A stretch of 64,000 bases of DNA from Methylomicrobium sp. wino1 (lineage in GTDB: Bacteria > Pseudomonadota > Gammaproteobacteria > Methylococcales > Methylomonadaceae). Below are positions 1 to 8,353 of the stretch, piece by piece (within the stretch, counting starts at the first letter, position 1; each line of letters begins with the position of its first letter). Both the position numbers and the translations under genes were made by a program. The notes below the pieces were generated by a model. It did no database searches and had not been told where the DNA came from. It saw nothing but the letters and a program-made list of their open reading frames with translations. The stretch lies in contig NZ_CP024202.1 of the NCBI RefSeq assembly GCF_003932755.1, positions 3,534,001 to 3,598,000 on the forward strand. Reading direction: 5' to 3'.

Positions 1-1
1 G

Positions 2-2326
2 TTTTTACCGTTTTACTATTTCTATTACACGACCGAATCCTTGGCCATGGTGAGCTTACTCAGCAACATCGGCATGTATTTTCCGATCGGCTTGGCATTT
101 TGGTTGTGGAACTATGCGGACTCCAAACCTGAGCGAGTTCATTGGTGTTTAGTCGGATTATCTGCCGCTGTTTTTGCTACGTTGATAGAAACCGGCAAGT
201 TGTTTTTAGCGCCTAAGCATCCCGATCCGACCGATGTGTTGATCGCATTTGCTTCGGCGGCATTGGTCTATGAATTGCTTAATCATGCGATGCGCTGGTT
301 TTCAAATGGTAAGATCAAGCAGGGAAGGGGATTATCGATTGCCGAAGCATTCCACGATCACGAAAACTCTATTTCAGAGGATGATCCTATTCGGTCATCG
401 GCAACCGTCAAACCGGAAGAAATCGATAAACGTTGGCGCGTATTATCGGGGATTCTTGCGTTGATTATTGGTTGGGCTTTATTGAATTATCCGATCGGCG
501 CACCATTGCTATCGGCATTATTGATTGCTTACGCGGTTTTATTGTTTCGTTACCCCCATGCTTGGCTATTCGTCTTACCGGCAATGCTACCGGTTCTGGA
601 TTTTGCCCCTTGGACCGGTCGGTTCTTTTTTGACGAGTTCGATCTGGTCGTCATGACAACCCTTGCAGTTTATTATTGGCAAAAATCCAGCATTCGATTA
701 ACCCGACAGTTTTCCGGAACGGTTAAGTTATGTTTAGGGATGTTTGCGTTAATTTACCTAATTAGCTTATACAGAGGCTTATTTCCGCTGCAAGACATCG
801 ATATCAACGCCTTTTCCAATTACTACAGCTACTATAATAGCTTACGAGTGGGCAAGGGGGTCATTTGGGCATTCTTTTTGTTTCATCTGTTAAAACAAAC
901 ATTGCAGCAATACCCAAAGGCAAAACAGTATTTCGGTTACGGAGCATTGTTGGGATTGATCGGCGTCATTAGCGTTTCGATTTGGGAGCGCTTTTTGTTT
1001 TCCGGCTTGTTTAATTTTGAAAGCGATTATCGCATCACCGCAATGTTTTCAACCATGCATACCGGCGGTGGGCATATCGATGCCTATTTAGTCTTGGCAT
1101 TACCTTTTATTGCGATGCTGTTTCTCTACGCGCCTCGCAGATTGATAGGCGGAATGGCCGGCTTTGGAATTTTTGCTGCCGGCTTTTATGTCCTGATGGT
1201 GACTTTTTCCCGAGGACCTTATCTGGCTTTTGCGTTAGCTTTTATCGTTTTTTTGAGCAGTCTATTTTTTGCCGTTAACGCGAGGCATTTGCGTACTAAC
1301 CGAAAATCAATACCGCTGTTAAGCGTGTTATTACTCATTCCCGTAATGGCCATTCCTGTCTTTCAAGGTGGCTTTATTCAAGAACGCTTCAAGCGTATCG
1401 ATCAAGATCTGGATGTTCGGCTCCAGCATTGGCAAGCCATTCTCGACATGAGAGATGAGGATGTCATGACGACCTTATTCGGAATGGGTATTGGCAGTTA
1501 TCCAAGAACCTATTTTTGGTGGCATAGAGGCATTGGCATGCCGGCCACTTATACGATACAAAACGATGATGGAAATCGCTATTTGCGCTTAGGGGCAGGG
1601 GGGGCGCTTTATTTAGACCAACAAGTCGCGATAGAGCCTGACACCAAATATCGTTTGTCTGCAGATTTACGAACGGATTCGGGGCAAGGGGAGGTTACAT
1701 TCCCTATCTGTGAAAAATCGTTATTATATTCGTTTCGTTGCGTCTGGAGTATCTTACGAATCGATTCCGAGCCGGGCACCTGGAGCCGGACGGAAGAAAT
1801 CTTAAATACAAAATATGTCGGATCCGGTTTGGGTAAAACAGTGGGGGAATTGTCGAGACGTCCGGTTAAACTGGGTGTTTACAATAATAGCCGAGGCAAT
1901 GTCATTGACATCGATAATATCAGCTTAATTGATGCTAATAATAAAAATCTGCTTAGCAATGGCGACTTTTCCGAAGGTATGGATTATTGGTTTTTTACGA
2001 TCGATAATCACCAGGCTCTCAATATCGACAATTTTTGGGTGCATCTATTATTCGATCTAGGCTGGATGGGTGCCGCTTCGTTCATAATCTTACTGATTTA
2101 TGCTTGTTATCGACAGCTTAAAGCGCTTAGCAAAGGTGACTACTATGCGGCGATCTTACTGGCATCGTTTTCGGGATTCGTGGTTGTCGGTACCGTTGGA
2201 AGCCCATTCGAAGCGCCTCGACTCAGTTTATTATTTTTTCTGATCGTGTTTTTTGCATTGAGCGAAAACAAAAAATTACCATTACGCAAGCGAAGGCAAG
2301 AATTCGTTAAGTCGTCATTAAGTTAA
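2..2326 (+). CDS. VanZ-like / O-antigen-ligase-like membrane protein, 5' end outside the window
   Basis: The reading frame is open to the first base, so the true start lies upstream; the first in-frame start-like codon inside the window is TTG at 41. The first ~90 residues resemble the end of a VanZ-like domain (hydrophobic helices, then ETGKLF and DPTDVLIAF). Many transmembrane helices follow, with a central FSRGPYLAF stretch typical of Wzy/WaaL-type polymerase-ligases. Residues ~500-650 form a soluble insert resembling a carbohydrate-binding jelly roll (DTKYRLSADLRT), followed by more helices. Likely role: polymerisation or attachment of an exopolysaccharide at the inner membrane. Family assignment is by eye; the polymer is unknown. 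Confidence 0.7.
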   Translation, partial: FLPFYYFYYTTESLAMVSLLSNIGMYFPIGLAFWLWNYADSKPERVHWCLVGLSAAVFATLIETGKLFLAPKHPDPTDVLIAFASAALVYELLNHAMRWFSNGKIKQGRGLSIAEAFHDHENSISEDDPIRSSATVKPEEIDKRWRVLSGILALIIGWALLNYPIGAPLLSALLIAYAVLLFRYPHAWLFVLPAMLPVLDFAPWTGRFFFDEFDLVVMTTLAVYYWQKSSIRLTRQFSGTVKLCLGMFALIYLISLYRGLFPLQDIDINAFSNYYSYYNSLRVGKGVIWAFFLFHLLKQTLQQYPKAKQYFGYGALLGLIGVISVSIWERFLFSGLFNFESDYRITAMFSTMHTGGGHIDAYLVLALPFIAMLFLYAPRRLIGGMAGFGIFAAGFYVLMVTFSRGPYLAFALAFIVFLSSLFFAVNARHLRTNRKSIPLLSVLLLIPVMAIPVFQGGFIQERFKRIDQDLDVRLQHWQAILDMRDEDVMTTLFGMGIGSYPRTYFWWHRGIGMPATYTIQNDDGNRYLRLGAGGALYLDQQVAIEPDTKYRLSADLRTDSGQGEVTFPICEKSLLYSFRCVWSILRIDSEPGTWSRTEEILNTKYVGSGLGKTVGELSRRPVKLGVYNNSRGNVIDIDNISLIDANNKNLLSNGDFSEGMDYWFFTIDNHQALNIDNFWVHLLFDLGWMGAASFIILLIYACYRQLKALSKGDYYAAILLASFSGFVVVGTVGSPFEAPRLSLLFFLIVFFALSENKKLPLRKRRQEFVKSSLS

Positions 2327-2413
2327 TCCTTGGAAAATGTAGCCCGGCCATAGCTAAAAGGCTACGGATACGTTAACCGTTATACGCGTTACTTTTTTTC
2401 AGGAGATTCAAAA

Positions 2414-2824
2414 ATGATGAAATTGATAGCAATAATCATCACGGGTTTGGTTTTTTCAACATCGGCCTTGGCTTCAGGCGGGCACCATCATCCAGGTCGA
2501 GGTAAAGGATATAGCAAACACTATTACCAACCGAAGCATAGAGCTAAACGATACCGGCCTGTTGAACGCGTTTATTATCGCGAAGAGGTCCATTACTATC
2601 CGCAAAGAGTCACTATTTACGAGGCAGCGCCTCGTTATATACCGGCACCCGCCTATGTACCGGCTCCACGCTATAGCCGCTATGATCAAAGATCCACTCA
2701 AGGTCTGGTAGGCGGCGCTGTGGGTAGCATGTTAGGGTATGAAATTGGAAGAGGCGATCCGATTGCATCGGGCATCGGTGCGGCGGCCGGCTCATTGCTC
2801 GGCAACGAATTGGGCCATAGATAA
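2414..2824 (+). CDS. Glycine-zipper 2TM surface protein, secreted
   Basis: 136-residue protein with a clear Sec signal peptide (MMKLIAIIITGLVFSTSALA, cleavage near residue 20). The mature part begins His/Gly-rich, continues through a Tyr/Arg/Pro-rich basic region, and ends with a glycine zipper (GGAVGSMLGYEIGRG then GAAAGSLLGNELG) as in Rickettsia 17-kDa-antigen-like proteins. A strong ribosome site (aggag) lies 8 bases before ATG. Probably an outer-membrane or envelope protein; exact function unknown. Confidence 0.75.
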   Translation: MMKLIAIIITGLVFSTSALASGGHHHPGRGKGYSKHYYQPKHRAKRYRPVERVYYREEVHYYPQRVTIYEAAPRYIPAPAYVPAPRYSRYDQRSTQGLVGGAVGSMLGYEIGRGDPIASGIGAAAGSLLGNELGHR

Positions 2825-2900
2825 CGATTGCAATTTATTCGTTGCGGATTGTTATAAGCCAGGCATAGAATGCCGATTTTTAACCTTACAGGTATTTTAT

Positions 2901-3452
2901 ATGTCAGATTCAATTTGGTTTAGAACCGGTGAAGCCACCGTATTTTCCAGCGAAGGGCAAGGCACGGATGCCATGCCTGAAATTCTTATCGGCAGCGTTA
3001 AAGGGCCTGCAGGCCACGCATTTGCCAATTTAATGGGGCAAACCGAAGGGCATACTCGGATGTTTGCAATACGGGCCTGTAACCAACAAGTGCGTCCTGC
3101 TACCATCATGGTACCTAAAGTTACAATAAAGTCGACCGACTATGTGAATCTATTCGGCGGCCCCGTTCAATCGGCAGTCGCCGATGCAGTACTGGACAGT
3201 GTAATCGACGGCGTGATTCCGGCCGACCAGGCCAATGAAATTTGCATCATCGCAATGATATGGATAGCACCTGAATGCGCAACCGATCCGAACCTTGATC
3301 GCAAAGATTTGTATCGAACCAATTATGAAGCGATGAAGTTAGCTATTCAGCGCGCAATGTCTCAATCGCCGAGTATCGAGGATCTGATTGCCAACCGTCA
3401 TAAAATCGTACATGAGATGTACGACCCAAAAACCGGCGAGTCACAATGGTAA
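2901..3452 (+). CDS. Formaldehyde-activating enzyme (Fae) paralogue
   Basis: 183 residues from ATG 2901. Fae condenses formaldehyde with tetrahydromethanopterin in methylotrophs. The family hallmarks are clear: ILIGSVKGPAGHAFANLM, EGHT, PATIMVPKVTIKS, DSVIDGVIPADQA and YRTNYEAMKLAIQRAM. The residue aligning with catalytic His22 of Methylorubrum Fae is Met25 (DAMPEILIG against AHIDLIIG, aligned by eye from memory), and the C-terminus differs from canonical Fae. It is therefore more likely a divergent paralogue (Fae2/Fae3-like) than the main enzyme. Monocistronic, followed by a hairpin. Confidence 0.85.
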   Translation: MSDSIWFRTGEATVFSSEGQGTDAMPEILIGSVKGPAGHAFANLMGQTEGHTRMFAIRACNQQVRPATIMVPKVTIKSTDYVNLFGGPVQSAVADAVLDSVIDGVIPADQANEICIIAMIWIAPECATDPNLDRKDLYRTNYEAMKLAIQRAMSQSPSIEDLIANRHKIVHEMYDPKTGESQW

Positions 3453-3488
3453 CTAGATACTGTTAGGCTATAAGCTCATAAAAAAGTT

Positions 3489-3532
3489 AATTAACCACCA
3501 AGGGAACACATTGGGGTTCTTGGTGGTTAATT
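3489..3532 (+). terminator. Hairpin after the fae paralogue
   Basis: Perfect 14-bp inverted repeat (arms 3489-3502 and 3519-3532, AATTAACCACCAAG and its complement) with a 16-nt loop, 36 bases after the fae stop. There is no clear T run, so it may act as an RNA 3' end stabiliser rather than a classical terminator. Confidence 0.4.
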
Positions 3533-3539
3533 GTCGCCA

Positions 3540-3746
3540 TCAATCGCTAAATCTTAACAAGTATTCGATAATGATCCATAGTAAAACTATGACAATTATT
3601 ACCATATTTTCACAATTATTTTTCTTCAGATTAGTCAATAACATTTCTTTTTTCTTTTTAAACCAATTTCGATTTTCCAGACTCAATTTTAAGGGCTCCA
3701 GTACTTTTGTTGGGTCGAGTTTACGTGTGTCATTTACGTCTATCAA
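3540..3746 (-). CDS. Possible small tail-anchored membrane protein
   Basis: A 68-residue frame from TTG with AGGAA just upstream. It has a charged N-terminal half (KLSLENRNWFKKKKEM) and one C-terminal hydrophobic segment (MVIIVIVLLWIIIEYLL). The sequence is much more AT-rich than its neighbours and no family is recognised. It may be chance; the surrounding 3453-3900 has no other supportable gene. Confidence 0.2.
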   Translation of the reverse strand: MIDVNDTRKLDPTKVLEPLKLSLENRNWFKKKKEMLLTNLKKNNCENMVIIVIVLLWIIIEYLLRFSD

Positions 3747-3914
3747 CGTTTCCTAAAAACAAAAAACGGCGTCCAGCCCGCCGGATGCCAAAACGGCTAA
3801 AATTAAGTTCATAATTACAACGCATAAAAGCATTTACCGTCTGTCATACGAATGACACGAGTCAAAGTGGCCGACCCTCATGACTGCGGTTAAGCGTTGC
3901 TTGCCTATCAGCGT

Positions 3915-4633
3915 TTCGAAGTTTGCCACGGGGCGAGCGCTTGCAAGGCCTTCGATTTTTGGAATCGTTCAATCGTGCCGCGAAACAGGTCGGGCTGAGT
4001 TACAAGGGCGCGTGGGAAATTCTGGATCGCCAACAATCTTTCGCCACGGCTACTGGTAACGACTACAATCGGCGGTAAGCATGGTGGCGGCAGTGTTTTG
4101 ACCGACGCCGGCAAAAGCCTGTTGAAACTGTTGGCCAAGCTGCGTAAGGAGCACGATGAATTTGGATCGCATCAGTCAGGAGTTGATTAACCATAACGAG
4201 TTCAATTGTTTAATCAGGAGAACGCTTATGAAAGCTAGTGCTCGTAATCAATTTTTGGGAACCGTCAGCGAAATTCATGAAGGCGATATCAATGTCGAAG
4301 TTGTCATTGAATTGAAGGGTGGGGACACGTTGGTTGCCGCGATAATCCAAGAGTCGATGAAAAACCTGGGGTGGCCGAGGTCGTGGCATTGATCAAGGCG
4401 CCGCAGGTTCCGATCGTGACCGATTTGGGGCCGTACCGAATCAATTGTCGGGAACGGTGTCGCGTTTGCAGAAATGCGTGGTGAATACCGAGGTCGTGGT
4501 TTTGCTGCCTGGCGGTAGCGCGGATTATGCGACAGTGATCAACGACAGCATCGATGAGTTGGGGCTCAAGGCATTACTGTCGTTGCGGCCTTCAAAGCCA
4601 ACGCTGTGTTTTTGGCGGTTGCATATTGATTGA
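3915..4633 (+). pseudogene. modE: Broken modE (molybdate-responsive regulator)
   Basis: Segments in different frames add up to a ModE protein. Near 3960-4030 is the winged-helix core (RAAKQVGLSYKGAWEIL); 4035-4150 reads NNLSPRLLVTT then GGKHGGGSVLTDAGKSLLKL and LRKEHDEF; 4165 onward gives LDRISQELIN; 4228-4370 and 4445-4600 are two Mop domains (FLGTVSEIHEGDINVEVVIE; LSGTVSRLQKCVVNTEVVVL). At least three or four frameshifts separate them and no single frame covers more than one domain. ModE represses molybdate uptake and adjusts Mo-enzyme genes, so its loss beside a nif region is notable. A residual short Mop peptide (from 4228) could still be made. Confidence 0.8.
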
Positions 4634-4644
4634 TGACGAATAAA

Positions 4645-4674
4645 GGTGCGGGGACTGTCGGTAATCCCCGCGCC
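4645..4674 (+). terminator. GC-rich hairpin after the modE remnant
   Basis: 10-bp stem (4645-4654 with 4665-4674, one G-T pair) around a 10-nt loop. It has no T run. It lies between the modE remnant and the convergent nifZ end, and may be a weak bidirectional terminator. Confidence 0.3.
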
Positions 4675-4772
4675 GAGATATCAAAACAATTGCCTTTATG
4701 GTTCCGGTTTGTGCGGGTCGGTTAACCGATATAGAACGTAAATGGGTATCGGCGGAGTAGGATTCTCGTTCG

Positions 4773-5048
4773 TTACCGATTAGTTTTCGTCGTGTCTTGC
4801 TGATCGATCGACAAATCCTCCGCCCAGCAGCCGATAGGTCTACCCAACGTCAGCGTTTCGTCTTCGAAACGAACCAGAAATACTTGCTTTTGTGGCTCCT
4901 CATCGATGTGGCCTTTCATAACAATGACTCCGCGCGAACCTGCCTGGGCCAATAGTTCGCCTTCGTTGCAATCGGGCATCGATCCGTCGTCGGTGATGGC
5001 TTTTGCCGCGTAAACGACGTCGCCGATGTCGAGCTCATTTATATTCAT
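4773..5048 (-). CDS. nifZ: NifZ family nitrogen fixation protein
   Basis: 91 residues from ATG 5048, which has AGGAG six bases upstream; the longer frame to 5138 lacks a comparable site. The sequence carries the NifZ pattern IGDVVYAAKAITDDGSMP then EGELLAQAGSRGVIV and VFLVRFED. NifZ helps mature the P-cluster of the MoFe protein. It is divergent from the iscA-nifUS operon and a NifA-type palindrome (5070-5085) lies 22 bases before its start; no -24/-12 element was found on this strand. No nifW or nifM is adjacent. Confidence 0.75.
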   Translation of the reverse strand: MNINELDIGDVVYAAKAITDDGSMPDCNEGELLAQAGSRGVIVMKGHIDEEPQKQVFLVRFEDETLTLGRPIGCWAEDLSIDQQDTTKTNR

Positions 5049-5069
5049 GGTGTTCTCCTGTTGAAATTT

Positions 5070-5085
5070 TGTAGCAAATGCTACA
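5070..5085. promoter_or_regulatory. NifA upstream activator site between nifZ and iscA-nifU
   Basis: TGTAGCAAATGCTACA is an exact TGT-N10-ACA NifA site, embedded in a perfect 10+2+10 palindrome (5067-5088). It lies about 97 bases upstream of the -24 element of iscA. Confidence 0.75.
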
Positions 5086-5181
5086 AAACACTTGCGAATG
5101 TCGTGGATCGCGTCCGCAGTCCTGTCTTCGTACTTCACATAGCTTTCATAATATCAATCACTTGAAAACCTGATTCCGGTC

Positions 5182-5197
5182 TGGCATGGGCGTTGCT
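5182..5197 (+). promoter_or_regulatory. Sigma-54 promoter of iscA-nifU-nifS
   Basis: TGGCATGGGCGTTGCT matches the -24/-12 consensus, with exactly 10 bases between GG and GC. Transcription would start near 5208, 36 bases before the iscA ATG. Confidence 0.8.
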
Positions 5198-5243
5198 TTA
5201 TAGATTTACAAAATCAATGCCAAATCGTTCAGGAGACTTTAAG

Positions 5244-5600
5244 ATGATTACGTTAACCGAAAGCGCCGTCAAAGCGGTGGGTCGATTTATTGGCAGTTCC
5301 GACAAGCCGACCGGGGGACTGCGCATCGAAGTGACCGACGGCGGTTGTTCCGGTTTGTCCTACGGATTGCGTTTAGAGGCAAACGAAAGTCAGGACGACA
5401 CCGTGATCGATTGCGGCGAAGTCAAAGTTTTCGTCGATCCGCTCAGTCTGCCGAAATTGGACGGCATGTCGATCGATTTCGTCGATAGCCTGGACGGCTC
5501 CGGCTTCAAATTCACCAATCCGAACGCAGTGAAAAGCTGCGCGTGCGGTTCGTCGTTTACTACGGGCGATAACCACGGTACGCCTAAAACCTGCTCTTGA
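5244..5600 (+). CDS. iscA: Nif-linked IscA-type Fe-S carrier
   Basis: 118 residues from ATG 5244 with AGGAG upstream. A-type Fe-S assembly protein (HesB/IscA family): the three conserved cysteines are present in GGCSGLSYGL and SCACGSSF, with an extra C-terminal tail ending in Cys-Ser. It is first in an operon with nifU (18-base gap) and nifS under NifA/sigma-54 control, as in Azotobacter (IscA-nif). It probably carries clusters from NifU to nitrogenase-related apoproteins. Confidence 0.9.
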   Translation: MITLTESAVKAVGRFIGSSDKPTGGLRIEVTDGGCSGLSYGLRLEANESQDDTVIDCGEVKVFVDPLSLPKLDGMSIDFVDSLDGSGFKFTNPNAVKSCACGSSFTTGDNHGTPKTCS

Positions 5601-5618
5601 AACGCGGAGAATAAAGTC

Positions 5619-6515
5619 ATGTGGGATTATTCAGAAAAAGTCAAAGACCATTTTTTCAATCCGAAAAATGCCGGCGCCGTGGCCGGTGCGAATGCGATCG
5701 GCGAAGTCGGCTCGATCAGTTGCGGCGATGCGCTGCGGCTGACCTTGAAAGTCAACGAAGCAACCGGGGTGATCGAAGACGCGGGCTTTCAAACCTTCGG
5801 CTGCGGCTCGGCGATCGCGTCGTCGTCGGTGTTGACCGAAATCATCAAAGGCATGACGCTCGATGATGCTTTGAAAGTCAGCAATCAGGACATCGCGAAC
5901 GAGTTGGACGGGCTGCCGCCGGAGAAGATGCATTGTTCGGTGATGGGCCGCGAAGCCTTACAAGCCGCCGTCGCGAATTACCGGGGCGAGGAATGGCAGG
6001 ACGATCACGAAGAAGGCGCGCTGATTTGCAAATGCTTTGCGATCGACGCGGTAATGATCGAAGAGATGGTCTGGGCGAACAAATTGCGCGCGGTCGAGGA
6101 CGTCACCAACTTCACGAAGGCGGGCGGCGGCTGCGCGGCCTGCCACGAGGATATCGAAGGCATCCTCGAGCGGGTCTTGAAGGAACGCGGCGAGACCTTC
6201 GACCCGAATGCCGCGCCGATCGAAGCCGTCGTCATGGAGAAAAAGCCGCTGACCAACCTGCAGCGCATCAAGAAAATCGAGGAAGTGCTCGAATCGCTGC
6301 GTCCGCAATTGATGGCCGACGGCGGCGACGTCGAACTGGTCGAAGTCGTCGACAACACCGCCTATGTCAACATGACCGGCGCTTGCAGCGGCTGTCAGAT
6401 GGCCGCGATGACGATCGCCGGCATACAACAGCGCTTGATGGAGGTCTTGGGCGAATTCATTCGCGTGATTCCGGCTTCGCAAATGCCCAAGGTCGCCGTT
6501 GCGGCGGGAGGCTGA
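5619..6515 (+). CDS. nifU: NifU Fe-S cluster scaffold
   Basis: 298 residues, the normal three-domain length. An N-terminal IscU-like scaffold (Cys in [25 protein letters not shown]), a central permanent [2Fe-2S] domain (ICKCFAID and [11 protein letters not shown]) and a C-terminal Nfu-type domain with CSGC (GACSGCQMA). It receives sulfur from NifS and builds clusters for nitrogenase. The stop is 2 bases before nifS ATG. All catalytic cysteines seem present, so the damage in the operon is confined to nifS. Confidence 0.97.
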   Translation: MWDYSEKVKDHFFNPKNAGAVAGANAIGEVGSISCGDALRLTLKVNEATGVIEDAGFQTFGCGSAIASSSVLTEIIKGMTLDDALKVSNQDIANELDGLPPEKMHCSVMGREALQAAVANYRGEEWQDDHEEGALICKCFAIDAVMIEEMVWANKLRAVEDVTNFTKAGGGCAACHEDIEGILERVLKERGETFDPNAAPIEAVVMEKKPLTNLQRIKKIEEVLESLRPQLMADGGDVELVEVVDNTAYVNMTGACSGCQMAAMTIAGIQQRLMEVLGEFIRVIPASQMPKVAVAAGG

Positions 6516-6517
6516 TC

Positions 6518-7483
6518 ATGAGCGACATTTATCTCGATAACAATGCCACGACCAAGGTCGACCCGCTCGTCGTCGATGCGATGCTGCCGTTTTTTACCGA
6601 ACAGTTCGGCAATCCGTCGTCGATTCATAAATTCGCCGACGGTGTCGCGAAGGCGCTCAAGAAAGCGCGGCAACAGGTGCAGGAATTGATCGGCGCCGAA
6701 CACGATTCGGAGATCATCTTCACGTCGTGCGGCACCGAATCGGATTCGACCGCGATCCTGTCGGCGATCAAGGCGCAGCCGAACAGGAAGGAAATCATCA
6801 CGACCACGGTCGAGCATCCGGCGATACTGAGTCTTTGCGAATATCTCGAAAAGGAAGGCTATACGATACACCGTCTGCCGGTCGACAGATGCGGCCGTTT
6901 AAACCTCGACGCCTACCAGAAAATGCTGTCCGACCAGGTCGCGATCGTCTCGGTGATGTGGGCGAACAACGAGACCGGCACGATCTTTCCGGTCGTCGAG
7001 ATGGCCGAAATGGCCCATGCAGCCGGCGTGATGTTTCATACCGACGCGGTCCAGGCGGTCGGCAAGATTCCGATGATGCTGCAGGACACCAAGATCGACA
7101 TGCTGTCGATTTCGGGACACAAGCTGCATGCGCCGAAAGGCATCGGCGTGCTGTACCTGCGGCGCGGCACGCGCTTCCGGCCGCTGCTGCGCGGCGGACA
7201 TCAGGAGCGCGGTCGCCGCGCAGGCACCGAAAACTCAGCCTCCATCGTCGGTCTGGGTAAGGCCTGCGAATTGGCCCTGGAATACATGGAATATGAAAAT
7301 ACCCAGGTCAAGGCGATGCGGGACCGCTTGGAGCGAGGCATCGTCGAACAGATTCCGCATTGCTTCATTACCGGCGATTTGAACAACCGCCTGCCGAACA
7401 CGACCGATATCGCGTTCGAATACATCGAGGGCGAGGCGATTAACGCCGAATTCACCGACTGGTCCGGTGCAAGTCCTTGTTAG
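6518..7483 (+). pseudogene. nifS: NifS cysteine desulfurase, C-terminally truncated
   Basis: The first ~308 residues are a normal NifS: YLDNNATT, TSCGTESD, VEHPAIL, NNETGT, PLP lysine in SISGHKLHAPKG, RAGTEN. At about 7440 (after FEYIEGEAI) homology stops; 13 unrelated residues follow before TAG. Full-length NifS is ~400 residues and its active-site cysteine lies in the missing SSGSACTSG loop, so this product cannot be a working desulfurase. The break coincides with the 3' end of a brnTA toxin-antitoxin module on the other strand, and no nifS tail is seen before nifV. Housekeeping IscS would have to supply sulfur. Confidence 0.9.
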
Positions 7484-7709
7484 TAGCTTGCTCTTCTAAA
7501 CGTTCTGCCAACCATACTTTGATTATAGACTGGCGAGTTACGCCCACTCTATTAGCCTCCCTATCCAAGGAATCAATCATCCACGTTGGAAAATCAACGT
7601 TCACTCTTTTTTGCTCTTGGTTTGGGCGCTTTAAGCTCGATAAATCCAGATCACCAACTATATCTTCCTCGTTATCATCAAATTTTTGATCGAATTCTTT
7701 AGCTTTCAT
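7452..7709 (-). CDS. brnA: BrnA-type antitoxin
   Basis: 85 residues. An acidic N-terminus (FDQKFDDNEEDIV) is followed by KRPNQEQKRVNVDFPTWMIDSLDREA and GVTRQSIIKVWLAERLE, a ribbon-helix-helix DNA-binding domain typical of BrnA. It neutralises BrnT and represses the operon. The start overlaps the brnT end by 11 bases; its last 32 bases overlap the nifS remnant antisense. It sits at the nifS break, so it likely came with the insertion. Confidence 0.85.
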   Translation of the reverse strand: MKAKEFDQKFDDNEEDIVGDLDLSSLKRPNQEQKRVNVDFPTWMIDSLDREANRVGVTRQSIIKVWLAERLEEQATNKDLHRTSR

Positions 7710-7962
7710 ACAACTTCACCTCCGATTTTCTGGATCGTCGAACTGAAATGATTCGGATTTTCGGACTCCGAAATGTAACCACTGCCGACCAGTATTTTTC
7801 CCCGATACGACCTATTATTAATGAACGCGCCTCATCCTCTGATTTTGCCTTAATCTCGATATAGTCGGGATCATTCCAAAGTTCTTGAGCCTCGACAAAA
7901 TCAATACCATGCTTTTCAAGATTTGATTGGCTCTTTTCCGGATCAAATTCGAATGTATTCAT
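7699..7962 (-). CDS. brnT: BrnT-type ribonuclease toxin
   Basis: 87 residues with the BrnT pattern: FDPEKSQSNLEKHGIDFVEAQ, then ARSLIIGRIGEKYWSAVVTFR and IRIISVRRSRKSEV. BrnT is a RelE-fold mRNA interferase. Toxin-before-antitoxin order is normal for this family. It looks complete. Confidence 0.85.
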   Translation of the reverse strand: MNTFEFDPEKSQSNLEKHGIDFVEAQELWNDPDYIEIKAKSEDEARSLIIGRIGEKYWSAVVTFRSPKIRIISVRRSRKSEVKLYES

Positions 7963-7989
7963 AGTATAGAAATTATACCTACTTAACAG

Positions 7990-8349
7990 CTATGGCAAGA
8001 ATTTAATGTTTACCGCGTTACCATCCGGCGCGGGAATGTAGACCTCGTCATGCAGGATTCGTTTGGAAGCCGTATCCGAAAGTTTACCGATACGTTGAAC
8101 GATTAACGATTGGTTCAATGTCACTATTTTATCGGGACGCACATAGCTCGCTTTGGGCAAAGAGCCAAGAATGAAATCCTCGTTGTGCAATGCGATTGCA
8201 TTGGCATGACCGGGTTGAGACGTTATTTGAACAGCTAAAAAGTCGGCCTGTGCGTTGGCAGCGGTGAGGATTAAGAAAGGACGCTTTTTGTGCGATGAAA
8301 GATCGGTAAACAAAAAGGGCAGTAAAACGATTTCAGACGGCCGGGACAT
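7990..8349 (-). CDS. MazF/PemK-like toxin
   Basis: 119 residues from ATG 8349, chosen because GAGG lies about ten bases upstream; a longer frame to 8406 lacks a ribosome site. The start SEIVLLPFLFTDLS and KKRPFLIL matches the PemK/MazF fold (usually VVLVPFPFTDLS). The rest is a typical mRNA interferase length. It is coupled to a 59-residue upstream partner whose stop lies 4 bases before this ATG. Confidence 0.75.
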   Translation of the reverse strand: MSRPSEIVLLPFLFTDLSSHKKRPFLILTAANAQADFLAVQITSQPGHANAIALHNEDFILGSLPKASYVRPDKIVTLNQSLIVQRIGKLSDTASKRILHDEVYIPAPDGNAVNIKFLP

Positions 8350-8353
8350 CGTT

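Noticed and set aside
4773-5138. Longer nifZ start at 5138
   Set aside because: It would translate through the NifA palindrome, and the ATG at 5048 has a much better ribosome site.
5621-7483. Long alternative frames within nifU and nifS on both strands
   Set aside because: They are compositional shadows (Arg/Gly-rich or low-complexity) of well-recognised genes with no family signal.
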